Positions 1 through 7,996 of a DNA stretch of 31,353 bases are shown here, piece by piece. Source of the DNA: JALOOE01 sp964423545 (GTDB taxonomy: Bacteria; Chloroflexota; Anaerolineae; CG2-30-64-16). Under the pieces are notes generated by a model. That model had not been told where the DNA came from. It did no database searches and saw only the letters and a program-made list of their open reading frames with translations. How positions within the stretch are numbered: position 1 is the first letter of the stretch; every line of letters starts with the position of its first letter. The position numbers and the translations under genes were made by a program. Location: positions 1 to 31,353 of the forward strand of contig CAYRFV010000027.1 in assembly GCA_964423545.1 (NCBI GenBank). The letters run 5' to 3'.

Positions 1-816
1 GATGCGCAGGGGCGCCAGATCGCCAACATCGAGCTCTCCACCGGACCTACCCAGATCGGCCGCGTGAACCGGCAGTACTCAGTGGTCATCGGAGCCAGTG
101 CGTTCGGCCGCATACAATCCGATGTGGTTGCTGACGCTACGAAGGTGATCGATGGCCTTCCCCTGCCAAACGGTGCGACCTATTCCTTCACGGGCGAACA
201 AGAGATGCAGCAGGAAGCTTTCCAGAACCTGCTCATTGCCATGCTGCTGGCGGTGGTCTTCATCTACATGGTTCTGGCTTCTCAGTTCGGCTCGTTCATC
301 CAGCCACTGGTGATCATGCTGGCGCTGCCGCTGGCGATCATCGGCGGGCTGCTGGCGCTGCTGCTCTTCCAGTTGCCCCTCGACATGACAGCCATGATCG
401 GCCTGATCCTACTGATGGGCCTGGTGACCAAGAACTCGATCCTGCTCGTGGATCTCACCAATCGGCTGCGGCGGGAGCGGGGCATGGGTCGAGACCATGC
501 GCTGATGACGGCGGGGCCCGTCCGCCTTCGCCCGATCCTTATGACCACGCTGGCGCTGATCCTGGGCATGTTGCCGGTGGCGATTGGCCTGGGCTCCGGC
601 GGCGACTTCCGGCGCAGCATGGCTGTGACAGTCATCGGCGGGCTGATCACCTCGACTATCCTGACGCTGCTCATCGTGCCCACGGCCTACAGCCTGGTCG
701 AAGGCACACTGGAGCGCATGCGGGCGAGCCGGGCTGCACGCCGGGCCCGCGCCGAAGCAGCGGCGGCGGCCGCGGCGGCCAAAGAGAAGGAGAAGCGCGC
801 GGTCAGCGCTGCCTGA
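1..816 (+). CDS. RND efflux transporter permease, C-terminal part
   Basis: This is the 3' part of an AcrB/MexB-type inner-membrane proton-driven efflux pump; the reading frame is open from base 1, so the gene starts outside the window. The visible 271 residues hold the end of the periplasmic porter domain (FTGEQEMQQEAFQNL, just before TM8) and then five hydrophobic segments corresponding to TM8-TM12. TM10 carries GLVTKNSILLVD, the family's conserved helix, and is followed by the cytoplasmic stretch RLRPILMTT and the GMLPVAIGLGSG turn before TM11. The C-terminus is an Ala/Arg/Lys-rich soluble tail. Family membership is clear; the substrate cannot be told from this half. Its stop is about 30 nt before a strong hairpin that separates it from the convergent gene. 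Confidence 0.9.
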   Translation, partial: DAQGRQIANIELSTGPTQIGRVNRQYSVVIGASAFGRIQSDVVADATKVIDGLPLPNGATYSFTGEQEMQQEAFQNLLIAMLLAVVFIYMVLASQFGSFIQPLVIMLALPLAIIGGLLALLLFQLPLDMTAMIGLILLMGLVTKNSILLVDLTNRLRRERGMGRDHALMTAGPVRLRPILMTTLALILGMLPVAIGLGSGGDFRRSMAVTVIGGLITSTILTLLIVPTAYSLVEGTLERMRASRAARRARAEAAAAAAAAKEKEKRAVSAA

Positions 817-843
817 CGTCAGGCACACGGACCTGCAAAAAAC

Positions 844-882
844 GGCGAGGGGAGCGACCATCCATACGTCGCTCCCCTCGCC
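844..882 (-). terminator. Intrinsic terminator between convergent genes
   Basis: A perfect 15-bp GC-rich stem (844-858 pairing with 868-882) with a 9-nt loop. On the minus strand the stem is followed by six T residues (complement of the A-run 837-842), the classic rho-independent layout for the propeller gene ending at 901. On the plus strand there is no T-run, but the same hairpin lies 28 nt after the RND permease stop and may also limit read-through from that side. Confidence 0.8.
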
Positions 883-900
883 GCGTGCTCCGTGCCGCGT

Positions 901-1875
901 TCACCCGACCTGCAGCACCACACCGTTCGAGAGACCGAGCAGCAGCGGCGCGTTGGATCGCAACCCTCCCGGCGCAGCGATGGCAACCACCGTCTCATCG
1001 GGCGGCAGCTCGATCGCCAGCTCAGACCACTGCGACCCGCCGTCATCCGATGCGAAGACGCCTGTGGATGTGACAGCCAGCGCCTTCGGCGTCTGCGGGA
1101 AATCGGATGCCAGCAAGATGGCGTTGACCGTGTCGCCCACCACCCCCAGACCGAGCGCACCCCAGGAGCGCCCCCGATCACGCGAGATACGGAGACCGTG
1201 CTCTTCGGTCCCTGCCAGGATCACACCATCGCGCGAGTAGTCCGGAGACACAGCCAGGCAGATCACGGGCGCGAGCTCGGGCGGAAAGGGCACCTCGCGC
1301 CAGGCCCGGCCGCCGTTGGTGCTGCGGAAGATGCCGCTCTCGACACCCGCGAAGAGGGTCTCATCTCGTGCGAAATCAGGCGAGAGGGCCAGCGCCAGCA
1401 CATGCAGATCAAGCAAGCCGAAGTTCCAGCGCACCCAATGGTCCCCGCGATCCGATGAGCGGAAAACGCCATCTTCCAGGGTCCCGGCGAACAGCACGCC
1501 ATCTCGCTCGTAGTCAGGAGACGCCACAAGACAGGAGACCACCGGCGGCGGCGAAGGCAACAGGCTGGGAAGCCATGTCATGCCGCCATCGTGCGAGCGC
1601 AGCATCGCGCCGGTGACTCCCGCGAACACGCTCCGATCCGACGCGTAGGCGGGCGACACGACGACTGCGGAGGTGGACGGATCCTCGGCCAGGTTCAGTC
1701 CGGCATACGCCGGCTGCCACGAGACGCCGCGATCCGAGGTGCGGACCAGGCCGGAAGCCCGGCCAGCGAAGCAGATGCCATCATGCTCGAAGTCGGGTGA
1801 CGCAGCCAGGGCGTAAACCACATCCGGGGCGACTTCTGCGCCGGCCTGCAGAGCAATCGAGGTCTGCATCGTCAT
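901..1875 (-). CDS. Asp-box (BNR/YCF48-like) beta-propeller protein
   Basis: A 324-residue protein built of about six tandem units of roughly 45 residues. Each has a SPDYxxDGxxFAG-type strand followed by an Asp-box turn: TSDRGVSW (about residue 46), SHDGGMTW (94), SSDRGDHW (139), STNGGRAW (184), SRDRGRSW and SDDGGSQW. This is the repeat architecture of sialidase/Vps10/YCF48-type propellers. No signal peptide or membrane segment is visible, so it is probably cytosolic, unlike most Asp-box proteins. Sialidase catalytic residues are not recognisable, so a binding or scaffold role is more likely than hydrolysis. The start ATG at 1875 overlaps the chaperonin stop (ATGA), implying translational coupling. 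The frame stays open further upstream, but that part only mirrors the chaperonin gene. Confidence 0.85.
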   Translation of the reverse strand: MTMQTSIALQAGAEVAPDVVYALAASPDFEHDGICFAGRASGLVRTSDRGVSWQPAYAGLNLAEDPSTSAVVVSPAYASDRSVFAGVTGAMLRSHDGGMTWLPSLLPSPPPVVSCLVASPDYERDGVLFAGTLEDGVFRSSDRGDHWVRWNFGLLDLHVLALALSPDFARDETLFAGVESGIFRSTNGGRAWREVPFPPELAPVICLAVSPDYSRDGVILAGTEEHGLRISRDRGRSWGALGLGVVGDTVNAILLASDFPQTPKALAVTSTGVFASDDGGSQWSELAIELPPDETVVAIAAPGGLRSNAPLLLGLSNGVVLQVG

Positions 1876-3566
1876 GGGTTGAACTCCTGTGCCGGCTTGC
1901 GCTTGTGGACCAGCACATCCGTGGTCAAGGCAAGACCCGCACTCGTCACGGCCGAGAGCACCGCCCGCGACAGGGCGGCGGCGGCATCCAGCACGCCCGC
2001 CTGCGTCATGTCGGTCACCTGACCGGTTGCTGTATCCAGACCGTAACCGGCTGGCGCGTGTGCGATCTGCGCCATGACCTCGCTGGGGTCGTGGCCGGCA
2101 TTTTCGGCAAGCACCCGCGTGGGTTCTTCGAGCGCACGGTGGAGGATACGAAACGCGGCGCGAGCATCGGAGGTGGTTGCCCGTTTCAGATGTCGCTGCA
2201 GCGCAGGCCGGCAATTCAGCAGCGCCACACCGCCGCCCGGAACCACACCTTCGAGGAGGGCGCCGCGCAACGCATCGCCCGCTCGCTCGGCCAGCTCTTT
2301 GTTGAACTCGATGTCTGCCGGGGTGAATCCGCCGACCCAGAGGGTCGCGGTGCCGCCAATCAGCTTGCCGATGCGGGCGCGCAGCTTCTTCCGCTCGTCC
2401 GCCGCTTCGACGCGACGAAAAGCTGAGCGCAGCTCGGCGATATGTGCGCGCAACACTTTCGGGTCGCCCCCACCTCCGATGATGCCGAAGTACTCATGAT
2501 TCGCCCAGGCCAACCGCGCGCGGCCGAAATGAGCGGAGGTGACATCGTGCAAGGTATGCCTCGCATCGCCCACGAGCGGGACGGCGCCGGTGAGCCGGGC
2601 CATGTCGGTGAGGCCGGCCATCTCATCGTCAGCGCCGGGGCCGGGCGATTTGACGGCAAAGGTCCACAGCCTGTCCGGGCTGCGATTGAGCATCAGCAGC
2701 GCCGTCGCGGTTTCGGAAAGGCTCCGGGCAACGATGACGAGCGCCTTGTAGCCAGCGTCCATCGCTGCCTGGAGCACCGACGCCAGCTCCTCGGGATCCT
2801 GGATGTCGAGATTTGTCAACAGGATCGCCGCATTCTCGGCCTCGGCGCGCAGCACGGTCCTGTCCGCAGGTCGCGTGCCCGGCATGGGCGCCGTCTTCTC
2901 CATCGGCGCCATCATGGCGCGCGACAAGAGGCCGCCGTCCCAGTAGATCCCTTCCACGTATTCGCGTTCGGGCTCCAGGCCGCGCCCCTCGCGGATTTCG
3001 AGGCGACCGTACTCGCCAATGATATCGAAAATCTCTCCCAACAACCGCGCCAACGAAGGCTCAGGGCAGACCGATGCGGCGATGCGCGTCAGCGCTTCCT
3101 GCCCTACGACGGGGCGCGCTTGTTTCGCCAGCTCGTCGAGTATGATCTTTGCACCCAGATCGAGCTGGCGTCGGAACTCCATGGCGTTGCCGCCCGCGGC
3201 CAGATAGGTCACGCCCTGGTTGAAGATAGACTGAAAGAGCACGGCAAGGGTTGCCGTGCCGTCGCCTTCTCGCTCGTGTTGGCGCCAGACCATGTGGCGG
3301 ACGAACATTGCGCCCATATCGGCGTCGCGATCGGGCAACTGTAGGACCCGCCGCACGATGACACCACCGCTGTCCAGCAGCTCCGGCGCGCCGCCGCGCA
3401 CGACGCGGTCGATGGCGACCATGCCATGCTGCGGCCCCAGCGTTGGACGCAGCACGTTGACCAGCGCGTTGACGCCCCGCTGCATCCCACGGACCGACGA
3501 GGGCCGAAACACTACGCAGGGGGTGAATTCCGCCTCCTCGGGGGGTTTCTGGTGCAGACTGCTCAT
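1872..3566 (-). CDS. Divergent GroEL-type (group I) chaperonin
   Basis: A 564-residue GroEL/Cpn60 homologue. Recognisable group I landmarks are TLGPQHGMVAIDR (about 42-54), the nucleotide motif GDGTATLAVL (101-110), AAGGNAMEFRR (123-133), ARIGKLIGGTATLWVGG (397-413) and EGVVPGGGVAL (439-449). The Asp residues that in E. coli GroEL coordinate Mg/ATP or catalyse hydrolysis (D52, D87, D398) appear to be kept as D53, D102 and D431, so ATPase activity is plausible. The apical domain is strongly divergent, and the Gly/Met-rich C-terminal tail is missing; the protein ends EFNP. No groES lies nearby and no CIRCE element is seen. It is therefore probably an accessory chaperonin rather than the housekeeping one. 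It is the first gene of an operon with the coupled propeller gene. The start ATG at 3566 is the first in frame after the promoter. Confidence 0.88.
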   Translation of the reverse strand: MSSLHQKPPEEAEFTPCVVFRPSSVRGMQRGVNALVNVLRPTLGPQHGMVAIDRVVRGGAPELLDSGGVIVRRVLQLPDRDADMGAMFVRHMVWRQHEREGDGTATLAVLFQSIFNQGVTYLAAGGNAMEFRRQLDLGAKIILDELAKQARPVVGQEALTRIAASVCPEPSLARLLGEIFDIIGEYGRLEIREGRGLEPEREYVEGIYWDGGLLSRAMMAPMEKTAPMPGTRPADRTVLRAEAENAAILLTNLDIQDPEELASVLQAAMDAGYKALVIVARSLSETATALLMLNRSPDRLWTFAVKSPGPGADDEMAGLTDMARLTGAVPLVGDARHTLHDVTSAHFGRARLAWANHEYFGIIGGGGDPKVLRAHIAELRSAFRRVEAADERKKLRARIGKLIGGTATLWVGGFTPADIEFNKELAERAGDALRGALLEGVVPGGGVALLNCRPALQRHLKRATTSDARAAFRILHRALEEPTRVLAENAGHDPSEVMAQIAHAPAGYGLDTATGQVTDMTQAGVLDAAAALSRAVLSAVTSAGLALTTDVLVHKRKPAQEFNP

Positions 3567-3606
3567 GCCTTTGCAAACCTCGAAGAACCGATTCGGTTAG
3601 AGCGCC

Positions 3607-3636
3607 ATCATACCAGATGCGAGCGGGAACGCCCAA
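3607..3636 (-). promoter_or_regulatory. Candidate extended -10 promoter for the chaperonin operon
   Basis: On the minus strand, TGGTATGAT (3615-3607) gives an extended -10 box, with TTGGGC (3636-3631) as a weak -35 at an 18-bp spacer. Transcription would begin near 3600, about 35 nt before the ATG at 3566. The leader would include a 13-bp palindrome AACCGA-T-TCGGTT (3586-3598) that could be an operator. No HrcA/CIRCE inverted repeat is present. Confidence 0.4.
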
Positions 3637-3712
3637 AGTTGGGAGCTTGACGGCGGAATGGTGTACAATGGCTTGAAGCATCCAGCCTGGACGCGCTTGC
3701 CGCAGAGGTCAG

Positions 3713-5152
3713 ATGACACGCACCTGCAGTGTATTGTCAGACAAAAAGACGAAGATCGTCGCCACGATCGGCCCGGCCACCCAGTCGAGCTCGATGTTGA
3801 AGCAGCTCATTGCCAACGGCATGGATGTCGCCCGCCTCAACTTCTCCCATGGCGACCTGGAGACCCATCGGCGCGTCGTCGCCGATGTGCGGGCGGCGGG
3901 GGCCGCGCTCGGCCGGCGCGTGGCCATATTGGGTGACTTGCCCGGGCCGAAGATGCGCATCGGCAGGCTGGCGATTGAGCCGATTGCGCTGGAGCCCGGA
4001 CAACCCTTCACCATCGAGGCCGGCGACTTCGTGGGCGATGCATCGCGCGTCGCGATGCTGTTCGACGGTCTTCCCGATGCCGTCAGGCCCGGTGATGCGA
4101 TCTACATCAACGATGGCTACATTCAGCTTGACGTCCGTGAGGTGGTCGGGAGGCAGGTGCGCTGCCGGGTCGTGGTCGGGGGCGAGCTGCGTTCGCGCAA
4201 AGGCGTCAACTTCCCCGGCATCGACCTGGGGATCAACGCTTTCACGGCGCGGGACCGGGAATTCCTCCGCTTTGCCGCCGATCAGAAATTGGATGCCGTG
4301 AGCCAATCCTTCGTCCAGTGCGGCGAGGATCTGGACGCAGTGCGTCGGGCGGCCGCTGCGATCGACTATCATCCATTCATCATCGCCAAGGTCGAGCGGT
4401 CGCGCGCCGTCGACAATCTCGATGACATCCTGGAACACGCGGACGGGATCATGGTGGCGCGCGGCGACCTGGGCGTTGAGATTCCCTTCGAGCGGATTGC
4501 CGTGGTGCAAAAAGAGATCATCCGCCGCGCCAGTCTGCGCAGCCGTCCGGTGATCACGGCCACGCAGATGCTGGAGTCGATGATCACGAACCGCCGGCCC
4601 ACTCGCGCTGAAGTCACCGACGTGGCCAACGCCATCATCGACGGGACCGATTGTGTGATGCTCTCCGGAGAAACCTCCGTCGGGAGCTTCCCCGTCGAAG
4701 CTGTGGCTGCCATGTGCAGCATCGCCCGCTACACCGAGCAACATGCCGACAGCACATCGTTGATATCCGATCTGGAGGCGTTGCGCGCTGCTGACAAACT
4801 GCCGCACGATGATCAGATTGCGCTAAGCGTCTATCGTGCTGCAGAAGCGCTGGCGCCCGACATCATCCTGGGCGTCACAACGAGCGGCAACAGCGTCCGG
4901 CGGCTGGCGCGCTTCGATCTCACCACATGGATTGTCGCTATTACGTGCCGCGAGGCGACCGCCCAGGCATTGGTCTTCTCGCGCGGCGTGCATCCGGTGC
5001 AAGCGCCGGAGTCTACGGGCCACTGGTCGAGGTACGCGGCGGATTGGCTGGAAGCGAATGAGGTGCATGCGCCGCTGGCGCTGTTGACAGAAAGCACAGA
5101 CACGCGCCGGCCGCGCGACACAGCGCATATCGAGATCATTCACCTTGCGTGA
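3713..5152 (+). CDS. pyk: Pyruvate kinase
   Basis: Converts phosphoenolpyruvate and ADP to pyruvate and ATP, the last step of glycolysis, in the cytosol. At 479 residues it has the normal bacterial length. The N-terminal TKIVATIGPAT and VARLNFSHG motifs (ADP/K+ site), the active-site signature IIAKVERSRAVDNL around residues 222-235 with the catalytic Lys, GIMVARGDLGVEIP (Mg/PEP site), TATQMLESM and DGTDCVMLSGETSVG are all present. The C-terminal domain looks regular (VTTSGNSVRRLARF). There is no extra PEP-utilising (PPDK-like) C-terminal domain. An AGAGG-like ribosome site precedes the ATG. It is head-to-head with the chaperonin operon and is followed directly by the radical SAM gene. Confidence 0.96.
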   Translation: MTRTCSVLSDKKTKIVATIGPATQSSSMLKQLIANGMDVARLNFSHGDLETHRRVVADVRAAGAALGRRVAILGDLPGPKMRIGRLAIEPIALEPGQPFTIEAGDFVGDASRVAMLFDGLPDAVRPGDAIYINDGYIQLDVREVVGRQVRCRVVVGGELRSRKGVNFPGIDLGINAFTARDREFLRFAADQKLDAVSQSFVQCGEDLDAVRRAAAAIDYHPFIIAKVERSRAVDNLDDILEHADGIMVARGDLGVEIPFERIAVVQKEIIRRASLRSRPVITATQMLESMITNRRPTRAEVTDVANAIIDGTDCVMLSGETSVGSFPVEAVAAMCSIARYTEQHADSTSLISDLEALRAADKLPHDDQIALSVYRAAEALAPDIILGVTTSGNSVRRLARFDLTTWIVAITCREATAQALVFSRGVHPVQAPESTGHWSRYAADWLEANEVHAPLALLTESTDTRRPRDTAHIEIIHLA

Positions 5153-5205
5153 CGCAGCGCGTGCGCACGGAGATGCGTGTGCAGAAACACCTTGGGGATC
5201 GAGCG

Positions 5206-6609
5206 ATGGCTCAAACTGACCTGACACCCACGGGGCAGACGCCCGCAATGCCCAATCCCAGGCCGCGCAACGCGCCGCCCTATTACCACGTCCTAACGAA
5301 GCCAACCGGCGCAATCTGCAACCTGGACTGCAAATACTGCTTCTTTCTGTCGAAGGAGGCGCTCTACCCGGGTAGCCCGTCGCGCATGACCGATGCGGTG
5401 CTGGAAGCATACGTCCGGCAGATCGTCGAAGGGCAGCTCACGCCACAGATCTCGCTCGCTTTCCAGGGCGGGGAGCCCACCCTCATGGGACTCGATTTTT
5501 TTCGGCGCGCCGTCCGGTACGCCCAGCGCTATGCACCCCCCGGCGCCCAGCTGGAGTACTCCCTCCAGACCAACGGCACCCTGCTGAACCCTGAGTGGTG
5601 CGACTTCTTCCATGAGTACAACTTCCTGATCGGTCTGTCGCTCGACGGGCCTTCCACCATGCACGATGCCTACCGCGTCGACAAAGGCGGTGGGCCGACC
5701 TTCGAAAAGGTGCTGCGGGCCGCCCGGCTGATGCAGGAGCGCCAGGTGGAGTTCAACATTCTTTGCACCGTTCATGCCATGAACGCACCGCACCCGTTGG
5801 CGGTCTACCGCTTCTTTCGCGATGAGGTGAAGACCCGGTTCATTCAATTCATCCCCATCGTGGAACGCGCGACCCCTGACACCTTGTCGGTCGCCAACGA
5901 GGGGTGGGGCGAGCGCCGCAGTGGCGGTCGCCCGCTCTACACCCAGGCGGGGGACCTGGTGACGGATCGCTCGGTCAGCGCGGCGCAATGGGGGCAGTTC
6001 CTCATCGCTATCTTCGACGAGTGGGTGCGCCGCGATGTGGGCACTGTCTTCGTGCAGATGTTCGACGCGGCGCTGGCGTCGTGGCTCGGTGCGCCGCCCG
6101 CCCTCTGCATCTTCGGGGAGACATGCGGCAACGCCCTTGCCCTGGAGCACAACGGCGATCTGTATTCGTGCGATCATTATGTCGAGCCCGACTTCCTGCT
6201 GGGCAACATCACCCGACACCACATGATCGAGCTCGTCGCATCGGACCAGCAGCGCAAGTTCGGCGCAGATAAGCGCGACGCGCTGCCGCGCTATTGTCGT
6301 GAGTGCGAGGTGCGCTTCGCCTGCCACGGCGAGTGCCCGCGCAATCGCTTCATCCAGACGCCGGACGGTGAGCCCGGCTTGAATTACCTGTGCGCCGGCT
6401 ACATGGCCTTCTTCAAGCATGTCGATCGCCCCATGCGCATCATGGCGGAGCTGCTCAATCGCCAGCGCGCGCCTGCCGAGGTCATGCAGATCCTCGCCCT
6501 GGAGGAATTGAAGCGCAGCGAGGCCTTTGCCAGGGCCGGCCGCAACGATCCCTGCCCGTGTGGCAGCGGAAGGAAGTTCAAGCAGTGCCACGGACGAGCC
6601 GGCGGGTGA
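5206..6609 (+). CDS. Anaerobic sulfatase-maturase-like radical SAM/SPASM enzyme with SEC-C tail
   Basis: Family members use S-adenosylmethionine and a [4Fe-4S] cluster to oxidise a Cys or Ser of a sulfatase to formylglycine. The N-terminal signature CNLDCKYC (C38, C42, C45) follows the family-typical HVLTKPTGAI, and FQGGEPTLMG forms the SAM-binding GGEP motif. The SPASM region contains the expected scattered cysteines (CGNALALEHNGDLYSCDHY, YCRECEVRFACHGECPRN, YLCAGY) for two auxiliary clusters. The last 25 residues (NDPCPCGSGRKFKQCHG) are a complete SEC-C zinc motif, as at the end of SecA. I chose ATG 5206 (GGGGA eight bases upstream) over the upstream GTG 5149 that overlaps the pyk stop. The nagA start lies 17 nt downstream, implying one operon. 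No sulfatase is in the window, so the substrate is inferred from family only. Confidence 0.88.
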   Translation: MAQTDLTPTGQTPAMPNPRPRNAPPYYHVLTKPTGAICNLDCKYCFFLSKEALYPGSPSRMTDAVLEAYVRQIVEGQLTPQISLAFQGGEPTLMGLDFFRRAVRYAQRYAPPGAQLEYSLQTNGTLLNPEWCDFFHEYNFLIGLSLDGPSTMHDAYRVDKGGGPTFEKVLRAARLMQERQVEFNILCTVHAMNAPHPLAVYRFFRDEVKTRFIQFIPIVERATPDTLSVANEGWGERRSGGRPLYTQAGDLVTDRSVSAAQWGQFLIAIFDEWVRRDVGTVFVQMFDAALASWLGAPPALCIFGETCGNALALEHNGDLYSCDHYVEPDFLLGNITRHHMIELVASDQQRKFGADKRDALPRYCRECEVRFACHGECPRNRFIQTPDGEPGLNYLCAGYMAFFKHVDRPMRIMAELLNRQRAPAEVMQILALEELKRSEAFARAGRNDPCPCGSGRKFKQCHGRAGG

Positions 6610-6625
6610 CGATGCGTTTCCAGCC

Positions 6626-7775
6626 ATGTCTCTGATCCTCTCAGGCGCCACGGTCTTGACGCCCGACATCCGGTTCGACGATGCGGCGGTTCTCATCGAG
6701 GACTCGCGCATCGCCTGGTGCGGCCCGCGCCGGCATCTCATCGCGCCGTCAGGCGCGACTGAGGTCGATGCCTCCGGCCTGTTGCTGGCGCCCGGCTTAA
6801 TCGACTTGCAGCTCAACGGTGCGTTCGGCGACGACTTCACGGCCGATCCTCCATCTATCTGGCGAGCAGCGACGCTGCTGCCGCGTTATGGCGTGACCGG
6901 CTTTCTTCCCACCATCATCACCTCGCCGCTGCACAGGATCGCCTGGGCCCAGGACGCGCTGTGCTCGGGCCGGCCGGCGGGCTTCGCGGGCGCACAGCCG
7001 TTAGGCCTGCACCTCGAGGGCCCGTTTCTCAACCCAGACAAGAAGGGCGCACACAATCCCAGCTATCTGCGCGCAGCCGATGCAAGCCTCGCCGCGACCT
7101 GGTCGCCGGAGACCGGCGTCCGCCTCGTGACGCTCGCGCCCGAGCTGCCCGGCGCGCTGGAGATGATCCGCTGCCTCACGCGTCGCGGGATCGTGGTGAG
7201 CGCCGGCCATTCGATGGCGACCTACGAGCAGGCGCAGGCCGGTTTTGCGGCGGGCGCGCGCTATGGAACGCATCTGTTCAACGCGATGTCGCCCCTAGCG
7301 CATCGCGAGCCTGGGCTACCGGGTGCACTGCTGGCGACGCCCGGCCAGGTTGTAGGGCTGATTCCCGATGGCACGCATGTCCACCCGGGGCTGATCCGCG
7401 TCATTTGGGCGGTGAAGGGTCCCCGCGAGACGAGCATCGTGTCGGATGCCATGGCAGCGCTGGGGATGGCCCCAGGCACATACCAGCTCAACGACTCCCA
7501 GGTCATCGTATCGGAACGAGACGCCCGGCTGGCGGACGGCACCCTGGCGGGCAGCGTGCTGCCCATGGACCAGGCGCTGCGCAACCTGGTCGCCTACACC
7601 GGCTGCACGCTGTCCGACGCGCTGGCAACGGTCACCTCCACCCCGGCCGATCTGCTCGGGGTCGGCCATCTGCGCGGCCGCGTCCGGGCGGGCCTGAGCG
7701 CCGATCTGGTGCTGCTGGCGCCCGATCTGCACGTTGTGATGACCATTGCGGCAGGCCGGATCGTCTGGCGGGCGG
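6626..7775 (+). CDS. nagA: N-acetylglucosamine-6-phosphate deacetylase, 3' end in assembly gap
   Basis: Hydrolyses N-acetylglucosamine-6-phosphate to glucosamine-6-phosphate and acetate in the cytosol. The amidohydrolase landmarks are present: PGLIDLQLNGAFGDDFT near the N-terminus, HLEGPFLN (metal-binding Glu near 131), SAGHSMATY and YGTHLFNAMSPL (metal-binding His), and ETSIVSDAMAALG (catalytic Asp). The 383 visible residues end with the family's usual last strand (HVVMTIAAGRIVWR), so only a few codons are probably lost in the 100-N gap. An apparent fusion of this frame to the following SIS gene across the Ns is an artefact. Start ATG 6626 is the first in frame near the NagA N-terminus. Neighbours suggest an amino-sugar pathway: maturase, deacetylase, SIS enzyme. 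Confidence 0.93.
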
Positions 7776-7875
7776 NNNNNNNNNNNNNNNNNNNNNNNNN
7801 NNNNNNNNNNNNNNNNNNNNNNNNNNNNNNNNNNNNNNNNNNNNNNNNNNNNNNNNNNNNNNNNNNNNNNNNNNN
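7776..7875. other. Assembly gap (100 N)
   Basis: A run of exactly 100 N, which usually marks a scaffold join of unknown true length. It removes the stop of nagA and anything between nagA and the SIS gene. The 120 bases after it (7876-7996) hold an open frame ending with a stop at 7984-7986 that could be the tail of a gene lost in the gap, but nothing in it is recognisable. Confidence 0.99.
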
Positions 7876-7996
7876 ACCGCTGCCATCGCCCTCGCATGCC
7901 GGCGCCCGCCGGAACTCGTCCACATTCTCTATCTTCCGGAGGGCGCCGGGCGCATGGCGTTCGGTGGCGGAATCGTGCCGGAATGAGGAGCAGTCG

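Noticed and set aside
1876..2214. N-terminal extension of the Asp-box protein
   Set aside because: It mirrors the chaperonin gene in another frame and has no propeller repeats. ATG 1875 overlaps the chaperonin stop as a coupled start.
3647..3669. TTGACG...TACAAT as a promoter for pyruvate kinase
   Set aside because: The spacer is only 11 bp. TTGGGA at 3639-3644 gives 19 bp but is a poor -35, so no promoter is claimed.
5293..6840. Long minus-strand frame (515 codons) opposite the radical SAM gene
   Set aside because: It is an antisense shadow typical of GC-rich DNA, with no recognisable domain, opposite a gene with intact cluster motifs. The same reasoning excludes 2442-3344 (+), 12310-13860 (-), 14353-16707 (-) and 21431-22390 (+).
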